Source of the DNA: Limnoperna fortunei
Taxonomy: Eukaryota; Mollusca; Bivalvia; Mytilida; Modiolidae
Direction: 5' to 3'
Length of the DNA stretch: 64,000 nt
Assembly (NCBI GenBank): GCA_944474755.1
Contig: OX104123.1
Span: forward strand, 67,821,898-67,885,897
Shown here: positions 54,844 through 64,000 of the stretch, one piece after another
Layout of the letters: every line of letters begins with the position of its first letter
How positions within the stretch are numbered: the first letter of the stretch is position 1
The notes under the pieces: generated by a model
Databases searched by the model: none
What the model was told of the DNA's origin: nothing
The model's input: only the letters and a program-made list of their open reading frames with translations
Translations under genes and position numbers: made by a program

Positions 54844-57800
54844 TCATCGTTTCTTCATTCTTTTAGCTTGATCTTTCTCCTTTCTTTTTTCCTTTAGTTC
54901 CTTTTTCTCCTGTTTTATTCTTTCTTTGTCTCGTAGACTCTTTATCAGCTTATAGGCAAAGAAAGCTACAATGAACAATAAGACTTAAAACACACTTAAT
55001 TAACAACAAGTGTGGACTGTTATGCTCATTAGTGATACCTCCGCTATCACAAAATTTTACATGTATGTCAACTATGTGTAAAAATCTACGTATTCTGTAA
55101 ACAGGAAGTAGATGACCAAGGAGGATAAAATCGCTATACTGTACACCATATGATATGATACTATAGGAGAAGGCAATATGCAAAATATCACACTTCTGCG
55201 TGATATAGTTGCTTGGAAATGTGTGACAACAAATTTTTTATGGATGGACAAATTAATGAACGGTCGACAAGGGTAAAACATTATACTCAAGTTTCTGAGA
55301 AGCGGCGGTTTATAACAAATTAACCACTGTCTAGACAAGGAATCACAATAATAAAGATGGACAGTACTTTAAGAGTCTTTGTGACACTAATGTCCAGTCT
55401 GGTTTTGTTTGTTTGACACCAGTTTCAGACATTTTTTAGCAATTAGTACATGTATATCAATTCATCCATGGCATCTAGTTTTTATTGGGGAGGAAGTCAG
55501 AGTACCTGAAGAAAACCCCGGACTTTCCATAGGAAACCTGGCAATCCTTGTCTATTAAGATTGGCGTCGAGCACACCATTCCCAGAGTGAGACTCAAACC
55601 TGCAACCCATTGATTGACAGGTCAGTGATCAATCGTAGATGAACTACCTTAACAACACAGCCACCGAAGATCGATTTATCATATAATTCACTTTAAAACA
55701 ATAAACTGTAATTCCCTATTTTCGGAATACAAGAGTTACTTCCCATTTGCAAGAGTTGTCTTTCATAACAGCAGGTATCTAGTATTGAACAGATAGGGAA
55801 AAATCACATTTTTTATTTTTTTAAATAATGTCTGTGGACTGATTCTTCCAGTACAACTAAAAAAACTACAGAATTAGTTTCCACATCACAATAAATTTTA
55901 CCGGATGCTTTGCTATATGTGAATAAATAAATTTTGCGAGAATACAGACTTTTGATTGGCTGGAAAATATTTTCTATCAGAGGATGGAAAACAAATTTGA
56001 TCGTCATGGAGACATGCGCCAATTGACATCATATATTACTCCACGGGAAACTAACAGTTTTTGTGTTGATATATTTTTTCAAAAATGTCCAGTAACAAAA
56101 ATAAAATTGTTGAGTTTATTCTATTGTTTGAATTTATATGTATTAACTACAAAAAATATTTTCTCCATCGAGGGATAACAAAATTTCCGTTGTGCACATT
56201 TAATATAATCCGCTACGCGAATTATACAATATGCAAAACGGAAATTTTGTCATCCCTCGATGGAGAAAATATTTTTTGTAGTTAATTCTTAAATAAAAAA
56301 ATATTGTAGAAAAACTACTTTTTACCCACAGTAGGTACTATAAAGTACCTGCTCTAAAGAACAGATAACTCTGCAAATGGGAGATAAATCTTGTTTACCG
56401 CAAGTAGGGAATAAGTAGAAAATAGCTTCAAAACATAGATATTTTAGTAAATAGGGTGGGGGCATTTTTAATTGGGGCAATTTTGCTTAAGGTGGTGGCA
56501 TTTTTTACCTGCTCCCAAATGTATAACCTTAACAGATAACACAAAACAAGAACTAAATATGAAAACACTGTCCCTACATAATAATATTTCATTGGCAATT
56601 ACAAACAAGAGTTTTTTTTAATTTCAGCTGGCAGCATTCTCTTAAATAAGATCAGCATGAAATGTATTGTTTGTTTGAATGGTGTTTTAACGCCACTTTC
56701 AGCAATTTTTCAGTTATTTCATGGCGTCCAGTTTTTAATGATTGGAGGAAGCCGGAGTACCCGGAGAGAACCCCCGACCTGCGGTAGGAAAACTGGCAAT
56801 CCTTGTCAATTAAGATTGGAGTCGAGTACACCTTGCCTTCAGTGAGAATCGAACCCGCAATCTCAGTGTTGACAGACCACATGATCAATAGCAGACGAAC
56901 TACCTTGACCAATCGGCCACCGAGGTCCCGCATAAAATGTAGAAACTGTGTAGAGAACCTTTCACATTGTATCTCACCCATTCATGCATTATGAAAGACA
57001 GAGAACAAGATCTCACGTTACTTGTGAGAATTTTTCTTCTCTGCTAAGGGAAAACAGAAAACGAGAATAAAGTTCATTGTCAACATGTATATACTCTATC
57101 AGGAAAGTCTGTTGTCGCATCCAAATAATGTATACACAAAATATCCTACATGTAGTATTTTTTAGGAGAATATCTATGTTCCTTAAAATTAAAAACTTGC
57201 CTCAATTCTAAACTGGGCTCTATTTTAATACAAAACTGGAGAAATTATGTACACAAGTTAAACAAAATTTGAATAAAAACAAATATGGTGCAATAAAATT
57301 CATGTCCATTCAAAATGTACAAGGGTCAAAACTCTTGAACCAAAATTAAATAAATTTTAACTATAATTAAAAAAAAAAAAAAATAATTCTAAAGCTTGAG
57401 GAGAGTACAATAAAATTACTGTAGTGTCCGAATGGAAAAAGTCATTCTGTGTTCCTGGTAAGCCTTACTGACCAATGTCAGACTGTAGTATTATACTAGT
57501 ACCTGCCACATACTAGTATGTAATGGCAAAACACTTTCTAGAGGCTTCAATATAAGATAAGCCAAAGATATCAGAATCAAAGCCACGAAATAATTATTGT
57601 TTACCTACCTATAACAATTCCAGGTATCAATAGCGTAATTAAGAAAATGGATATAGAACCACCAGTATTTTCAACTTCTGGTGTTGAACCACGAGGTGTC
57701 ATGTTTTACAGTTGTACAGATAAGATATCAGCTATCTAATTATCTAAGTCATTAAAAAAAATAAATGGTATGAATACTTTGTCAAAATCTATCAAATATA

Positions 57801-58380
57801 TGTCAACTTGTTCTGCCAGAAAATCATAATTAATTACCACCGGCAGGTGCTTGTCGGGAGCAGTAGTTACATGTAGTTGTACTAGTAAGATTAACCATAT
57901 GTATACAGTTCAAAAATGCAGGACATCAACTTATTTTAATTTTATTGAATTTAACTGCCATCATTCAGTTTTGCTTCACTCATCTTGTTTTAGTTGGTTT
58001 ACAGAGCACCCTTAGTGGCCTCCTGTTTTCAGTCCGACCATCAATCATATTATTGTACAATATGGTAAAATTTTAACATATTTAAGAATTTATACTGGTT
58101 TCGCGAACTGTGAAATTTGCATACATGTGGCAAAATTAATATGTTGTAATTAAAAAGGTCATATTAGTTAACATAAGTTTTATTTTATTTCATAGTTGAA
58201 TTATTACACGTCAACGTTTACTACGTATACACAGGGTACGAGTCCTAAATCTGTCCAAAGATGTCAACAGACGGTACAGACACAGTACTTACCGAACAAG
58301 CAACCAATGATGATCCCAGGGACGATAAACACAGTATTATCTATGCTTTCTTTAATTGGACCTGACCCGTAATCAACCAT
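54844..58380 (-). CDS. Small single-pass membrane protein, two alternative first exons
   Basis: A shared last exon (54983-54844) follows the acceptor GTGTTTTAAG and encodes the end of a transmembrane helix (LLFIVAFFAYKLI) and a highly charged cytosolic tail rich in K and E, ending MKKR. Two upstream exons each have an ATG, half of the membrane helix and a phase-1 donor: 58380-58293 (MVDYGSGPIKES...IVPGIIIGCLF, donor GTAAGT) and 57702-57609 (MTPRGSTPEVEN...LIPGIVI, donor GTAGGT). Either gives about 75-78 residues. The tail resembles those of SMIM-type proteins, and the terminal lysines could act as an ER-retrieval signal (inference). I cannot assign an orthologue. The gene call rests on splice signals, phase agreement and a continuous helix. 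Confidence 0.65.
55405..55672 (-). mobile_element. tRNA-derived SINE
   Basis: TTTTTATTGGGGAGGAAGTC, GCAATCCTTGTCTATTAAGA, GAGACTCAAACCTGCAACCC and AACAACACAGCCACCGAAGA place it in the local family, full length. It lies within the intron of the small membrane protein gene, in the same orientation. Confidence 0.85.
56141..56287. mobile_element. Snapback inverted repeat, about 55-bp arms
   Basis: TTAACTACAAAAAATATTTT, CTCCATCGAGGGAT and CAAAATTTCCGTT are inverted on the right with about three mismatches, around a spacer of about 36 bp. TTAA lies at both outer ends. It is a MITE-like hairpin in the intron of the small membrane protein gene. Confidence 0.8.
56667..56934 (-). mobile_element. tRNA-derived SINE with target duplication
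   Basis: A complete reversed copy: GGTGTTTTAACGCCACTTTC, GGAGGAAGCCGGAGTACCC, GGCAATCCTTGTCAATTAAG, GAATCGAACCCGC and GGCCACCGAGG. AAATGTA at 56660-56666 and 56935-56941 is the likely target duplication. Confidence 0.88.
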
Positions 58381-58695
58381 TGTAAAAGCTTTTTGATGAA
58401 ATAACAAAATGTTCTCCTACCGGTATACGTTGTCTTTTTCTACCACGATAAACCGGAAGCCACGTTTCACATTTATTATTCTTAAGAATCTTGGGTAATA
58501 TGTTAGCCTCTGGCTAGTATTACCGTAAATAATATAATTAACATAAAATAACGTACATACATCATTATATTGTCAAGTCCTTCTACAATACATAGCTTAC
58601 TCGTAGTTCATACGCACGTTCTTTAACTTTAGTTTTGTATTTAAAACTGGTATCAAACTATCTTTTTTATAGTTGATAAATGACACTGGCAAAGT

Positions 58696-58935
58696 ATGAT
58701 ATACATTGCTGATGGAGTGTGGAGAGAAGGGGTGTCAGACCGGGAATCATCCAGTAGAGGACGTAGAGGCGTTTCAGCGCAATCAGTTTGGAGAATGTTA
58801 TCTGGGTTAGTAGTCACAGCAAGAAGTAGACGAGCAGCAATCCAGAAGATGGCTCAAGCAGCAGAAAGATCGGCATGCTGGGTGTGGATGAAGAGGGACA
58901 CTAGTAGCTGGATACCCACCACCAAAGCGCAGTGA
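58696..58935 (+). pseudogene. Retroelement C-terminal fragment
   Basis: An 80-residue frame without introns, rich in R and S, contains SVWRMLSGL, AAIQKMAQAAERSACW and ends WMKRDTSSWIPTTKAQ. Its GC content and codon use differ from the surroundings, and CGGCTGAGGACG-type GC-rich sequence continues to 59040. It looks like the end of a mollusc retroelement ORF, recognised from memory only. The minus-strand frame over the same bases is a shadow. Confidence 0.45.
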
Positions 58936-58939
58936 CTGA

Positions 58940-59877
58940 TCACCACTGTGGACCCCCATCCTGAGAGTGTACCGAGTTAGGGGTCGAAACACACGATGAG
59001 GGATGGCCTCGGCTGAGGACGTTGGCGGTGCAGCAGCAGTACTGTGATGTTCATGATTCAAACTTTTTATAATTTCATTTCTATTCTATCACTGTATTGG
59101 ATTTTCATATTGTTTTTATTTAGAATTTGACATAATTAGATACGTCCTAATTTTTAAACTTGTATCTATGTTCTATTTTTTGACCCAAAGGTGCGTTTGA
59201 ATATAAAGGTGTGTTTGATATAAGGGTGTGTTTGATTTGAATATTGATTTGTTCATTTCCTGTTTCCTGTTTGAGTTTTTGTGTACCACTATGCTAGGCA
59301 TTGCACCAATGCAAGTTTGATCAAATTTCAAAGGCATCCTTTCATGGCAGTCCACTATGTAAGTTGAATTATCATATATAAGGTTTAATTATCATATTTG
59401 CGTACTTATTTTTGAGTTTAATGAATCATATTTGATGTTTTTGTACACAGCATTTTCAAGCATATTTCATATTAGTTTAAGATAAGAAACCCCGTCTGAA
59501 CAGGTGAACTGTATTATTTTGAAGTTTTTATTTACAAGTTCTCACTTTTTTCCATATCATTAAACGAAACGAAACTATGACGAATTTTAAGGTATTTATT
59601 TCACTTGCCTTTTTTAATTTTCATAAATTTTGCATCTATGGTCTTATACTCTTTAAGAACATTGTATTTTTCAATGGCGTTAATTATTTACTACCTTTTG
59701 ATATGTTTGATATGTTTCGTATAAGTATTTATTGTTGTTTAAATTTTCTATTTGTAGCTTCTTACCACACATACACACTCACATATATTGCACGATTAAA
59801 TAATCATCTGTAAATTGGTGTTATGGTTATCTATCTGTCTGTGGCCATGTCACGAGGCGGAATAAGTACAATAAATA
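58940..59877. other. Sequence between the retroelement fragment and the satellite
   Basis: GC-rich to 59040, then AT-rich. A small GGTGTGTTTGATAT-type repeat lies at 59190-59250. No gene recognised. Confidence 0.55.
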
Positions 59878-60500
59878 TTGTGAGACTCTAACCTGCAACC
59901 TCAGTGTTGACAGGCCATGTGATCAATAGTAGACAAACTACCTTAACAACTCAGCCACGGAAGACCAACCTCAGTGTTGACAGGCCGTGTGATCAATAGT
60001 AGACAAACTACCTTAACAACTCAGCCACGGAAGACCAACCTCAGTGTTGACAGGCCATGTGATCAATAGTAGATGAACTACCTTAACAACTCATCCACGG
60101 AAGACCAACCTCAGTGTTGACAGGCCATGTGATCAATAGTATACGAACTACCTTAACAACTCAGCCACCGAAGATAAACCTCAGTGTTGACAGGCCGTGT
60201 GATCAATAGTAGACAAACTACCTTAACAACTCATCCACGGAAGACCAACCTCAGTGTTGACAGGCCATGTGATCAATAGTAGACAAACTACCTTAACAAC
60301 TCAGCCACGGAAGACCAACCTCAGTGTTGACAGGCCGTGTGATCAATAGTAGACAAACTACCTTAACAACTCAGCCACAGAAGACCAACCTCAGTGTTGA
60401 CAGGCCATGTGATCAATAGTAGACAAACTACCTTAACAACTCAGCCACGGAAGACCAACCTCAGTGTTGACAGGCCATGTGATCAATAGTAGATGAACTA
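59878..60500 (-). repeat. SINE-head satellite, first block (about 9 units of 70 bp)
   Basis: The unit is ACCTCAGTGTTGACAGGCCA, TGTGATCAATAGTAGACAAA, CTACCTTAACAACTCAGCCA and CGGAAGACCA. It matches the tRNA-like head of the local SINE in reverse (compare 49379-49445). The first unit still begins GAGACTCTAACCTGCAACC, the B-box side of the SINE; later units have lost it. On the minus strand each unit keeps an A box (TGGCTGAGTTG). Confidence 0.92.
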
Positions 60501-60850
60501 AGTTACAGGCACTTGTGGTCAGGATAAATTTTTTTTATGGAATAAAATGATAATAAATGAGTTTACAGTGTGTATTCACTCGTTTGGTAACTAGTCTAAC
60601 ATGTCTCATTGTGAAATATTGAACTCGGGGCAATATGCTGAAATAGCGTACAGGTTTTCACTAATACACTTCCCAATGTGGTACGAAAGTATCATATTAC
60701 ACTGTCCCATATGGTACGAAATGGTCTTAATACACTTCCCCATATGGTACGAAATGGCTATGATACGAAATTGTTATGGTACGAAATGGTTTTAATTATG
60801 GTACGATTTGGTTATGGTACGAAATGACTGGTTACCTATAATCAATAGTA
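60501..60850. other. Non-satellite interruption
   Basis: About 350 bp split the satellite. It contains a 62-bp segment (60559-60620) repeated in reverse at 63473-63543, and a run of GGTACGAAATGG-type units at 60680-60825. It ends inside a satellite unit (AATCAATAGTAGACAAACTA). Confidence 0.8.
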
Positions 60851-62592
60851 GACAAACTACATTTGAGTTAACAACTCAGCCACGGAAGACCAACCTCAGT
60901 GTTGACAGGCCGTGTGATCAATAGTAGACAAACTACCTTAACAACTCAGCCACCGAAGATCAACCTCAGTGTTGACAGGCCATGTGATCAATAGTAGACG
61001 AACTACCTTAACAACTCAGCCACGGAAGACCAACCTCAGTGTTGACAGGCCATGTGATCAATAGTAGACAAACTACCTTAACAACTCAGCCACGGAAGAC
61101 CAACCTCAGTGTTGACAGGCCATGTGATCAATAGTATACGAACTACCTTAACAACTCAGCCACGGAAGACCAACCTCAGTGTTGACAGGCCATGTGATCA
61201 ATAGTAGACAAACTACCTTAACAACTCAGCCACGGAAGACCAACCTCAGTGTTGACAGGCCATGTGATCAATAGTAGACAAACTACCTTAACAACTCAGC
61301 CACGGAAGACCAACCTCAGTGTTGACAGGCCGTGTGATCAATAGTACACAAACTACCTTAACAACTCAGCCACGGAAGACCAACCTCAGTGTTGACAGGC
61401 CATGTGATAGTAGACGAACTACCTTAACAACTCAGCCACCTAAGATCAACCTCAGTGTTGACAGGCCGTGTGATCAATAGTATACGAACTACCTTAACAA
61501 CTCAGCCACGGAAGACCAACCTCAGTGTTGACAGGCCATGTGATAGTAGACGAACTACCTTAACAACTCAGCCACGGAAGACCAACCTCAATGTTGACAG
61601 CCATGTGATCAATAGTAGACGAACTACCTTAACAACTCAGCCACCGAAGATCAACCTCAGTGTTGACAGGCCATGTGATCAATAGTAGACGAACTACCTT
61701 AACAACTCAGCCACGGAAGACCAACCTCAGTGTTGACAGGCCATGTGATCAATAGTATACGAACTACCTTAACAACTCAGCCACCGAAGATCAACCTCAG
61801 TGTTGACAGGCCATGTGATCAATAGTAGACGAACTACCTTAACAACTCAGCCACGGAAGATCAACCTCAGTGTTGACAGGCCGTGTGATCAATAGTAGAC
61901 AAACTACCTTAACAACTCAGCCACGGAAGACCAACCTCAGTGTTGACAGGCCATGTGATCAATAGTACACAAACTACCTTAACAACTCAGCCACGGAAGA
62001 CCAACCTCAATGTTGACAGGCGGTGTGATCAATATATATAGTAGACGAACTACCTTAACAACTCAGCCACGGAAGACCAACCTCAGTGTTGACAGGCCAT
62101 GTGATCAATAGTACACAAACTACCTTAACAACTCGGCCACGGAAGACCAACCTCAATGTTGACAGGCCATGTGATCAATAGTAGACAAACTACCTTAACA
62201 ACTCGGCCACGGAAGACCAACCTCAGTGTTGACAGGCCATGTGATCAATAGTACACAAACTACCTTAACAACTCAGCCACGGAAGACCAACCTCAATGTT
62301 GACAGGCCATGTGATCAATAGTATACGAACTACCTTAACAACTCAGCCACGGAAGATCAACCTCAGTGTTGACAGGCCATGTGATCAATAGTAGACAAAC
62401 TACCTTAACAACTCAGCCACGGAAGACCAACCTCAGTGTTGACAGGCCATGTGATCAATAGTATACGAACTACCTTAACAACTCAGCCACGGAAGACCAA
62501 CCTCAGTGTTGACAGGCCATGTGATCAATAGTAGACAAACTACCTTAACAACTCAGCCACGGAAGACCAACCTCAGTGTTGACAGGCCATGA
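60838..62592 (-). repeat. SINE-head satellite, second block (about 25 units)
   Basis: Same 70-bp unit as 59878-60500, very homogeneous. Variants swap AGACAAAC, AGACGAAC, ATACGAAC and ACACAAAC, CATGTG and CGTGTG, and CACGGAAGACCA and CACCGAAGATCA, in mixed order. A few units have small deletions (61410, 61545) or an ATATAT insertion (62031). It ends abruptly in TGACAGGCCATG at 62590. Open frames here are by-products. Confidence 0.95.
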
Positions 62593-62639
62593 TGTTGCCG
62601 CTTATTTAGACTTTTTTCTGGAAATTAGGAAACATACAA

Positions 62640-63010
62640 ACTAAGCTCAATGAAAAACTTTGTATTTGTCAACATCCGGGTCAAGATAGCAATATTCCAA
62701 TCAATGCTATCGGTTTGTCCGACATGAGCTACTCAAGCCAGGTATTTCCTGTACTTAAGTTCTATGGCAGTCAACATGACCTAATCGATCGTTATGGAAA
62801 ATCCATCTTTCAATGCTTTTCGATGAGTCACAAGTAGTCTTTTTCTTCTTCCTGCATTTGACTTTTCCCGTATATTAAAATGAGTGGGCGTCTAATTATA
62901 GGCATGCGCCTGAGTGCAATCATAGTTTTTATTGGGTTCGGAGTTTTCACTTTCTGTTTGATGTTTTGGTTTCAGTTTTGTGTCCTTTGTTTTAGTATGA
63001 ATCAGGGCAA
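62640..63010 (+). mobile_element. Retroelement 3' fragment
   Basis: Near 62745 the frame reads LKFYGSQHDLIDRYGKSIF, matching the RT C-terminus at 7450-7670, followed by a tail with GCGCCTGAGTGCAATCATAG, TTTTTATTGGGTTCGGAG and a TTTGTGTCC stretch. Truncated and decayed. Confidence 0.65.
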
Positions 63011-63613
63011 AATGACCAAACTTCTGACTTGTACCTATAGCTTCGGACAATCAATTCTATTTTCGGTTTGTTAGTGTTCAGCAGTAATCTGAGTCTTCAT
63101 CCTGTTCCGTTCAGTGTCTTCTGACTTCTTTTCAATGATTACCAAACAATAGAGAGCCTAAAACAAAATAGATTGTCCGAAGTTAGAACATGTCCGATTT
63201 ACCGGCTCTGTTTGGTCGGTCGGCCATCTTTGAATATCGAACATCTAATTGGAATCTTTAGGGTAGCACACAACAACACAGATTATATCATGAAAAATGT
63301 TCTCCTAAATTGATTATATATTTTAAACATTAAGAAATTTTCAATATAAAGAACCTATATAAATCAAAACCACCACAAGTCTTCGTGTGTCGTATTGTGG
63401 TTTTGTATCACAGAATAATATAAAATATAAAGAGTCTTTCTGTATAATAAAGACAAATCTATTATTTTTATAAGGGTAATATTTCTCAATGAGACATATC
63501 AGACTAGTTACCAAACGATTGAATACACACTGTAAACTCAATAGCATTTCATTAAAAAAAATATCCTGACCCCCCAGCGCGTGTGTTTTTCATTACGTTT
63601 ATATGGTACTGGT

Positions 63614-63731
63614 CACAGGGGCTTGTAAAAATAGATTTACTTGCGCTTTCGAATGAAACTGGGTCACTATAACACAATCGACCCAGTATCATTCGAAAGC
63701 GCAAGTAAATCTATTTTTACAAGCCCCTGTG
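63614..63731. mobile_element. 118-bp snapback MITE, hAT-like
   Basis: Two 52-bp arms (CACAGGGGCTTGTAAAAATA...CTGGGTC) differ at one base and flank a 14-bp loop. GTACTGGT at 63606-63613 and 63732-63739 is an exact 8-bp target duplication. An 8-bp duplication and CA-started ends with GGGG fit hAT. Near-perfect arms suggest a young insertion. Confidence 0.88.
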
Positions 63732-64000
63732 GTACTGGTAGGAGGGAACCGTTGTACTACCTGTGTTATAGAGTGCATACAAATTGTAAAACAACTTAAG
63801 CACGTTTAGAGTTCACACAAGTTCAAAATACATGATTTTTTGAAAATCTGACAAATATTGTACAGATGTGTTAAAAACCGAAACATTGATGGAAAAGTTC
63901 CGGGTATGATAGAGATGACAAGCAGTTTATCATAAACCTATATCATACTATCTTTTATTGTCAACAAGGAACTCCACATGACTTCCATATGACTGTCATT

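Noticed and set aside
58807..59061. A minus-strand gene opposite the retroelement fragment
   Set aside because: Frame kept open by the GC-rich sequence; the plus-strand reading has the recognisable motifs.
59878..62592. CRISPR array or cluster of tRNA genes
   Set aside because: Units are contiguous without unique spacers and the tRNA-like part is incomplete; this is a SINE-derived satellite.

Overview
This is animal (not microbial) DNA: AT-rich, intron-rich, with long stretches of tandem and dispersed repeats. The gene families (an expanded Roc-COR-Death GTPase, a Toll-like receptor, SNAPC5) and the repeat families (tRNA-headed SINEs, the 'AGCTCACCTGG' dispersed repeat, retroelement tails with a 'CACCCATGG' motif) fit a bivalve mollusc, most likely a mussel. 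The species is inferred from memory of such genomes; no search was run.

Layout. 1-11349 (+): the 3' part of a Roc-COR-Death-Death gene, seven visible exons with consistent splice phases, carrying one frameshift in the COR exon. Its introns hold minisatellites, two tRNA-derived SINEs, two MITE-like elements with long terminal inverted repeats and a retroelement fragment. 12370-18480: mostly unique AT-rich DNA with small repeats and a long inverted repeat pair rich in AGGTCA-like half-sites. 18681-20340: a dispersed repeat with about eight internal units. 21561-24630 (+): a Toll-like receptor with signal-peptide exon, LRRs, transmembrane segment and TIR domain, broken by at least two frameshifts and three in-frame stops, so a probable pseudogene. 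27120-28910: a decayed reverse-transcriptase element. 29480-31950: a 2.4 kb minisatellite with higher-order repeats. 35675-38130: a 2.46 kb element with matching 19-bp ends. 38756-46478 (-): SNAPC5, a subunit of the snRNA promoter-binding complex, with exons 1 and 2 clear and a candidate last exon. 48000-52760: SINEs, a SINE-bearing tandem duplication and several short repeat arrays. 54844-58380 (-): a small single-pass membrane protein gene with two alternative, phase-compatible first exons. 59880-62590: a satellite of 70-bp units derived from the tRNA-like head of the local SINE. 63614-63731: a snapback MITE with an 8-bp target duplication.

Two innate-immunity-type genes (Roc-COR-Death and Toll-like receptor) lie about 10 kb apart on the same strand; no direct functional link can be read from the sequence. 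The most notable structures are a minisatellite grown from an exon 3' end plus its splice donor, a duplicated 28-nt-microexon plus Death-domain exon module, the SINE-head satellite, and the duplicated first exons of the small membrane protein.
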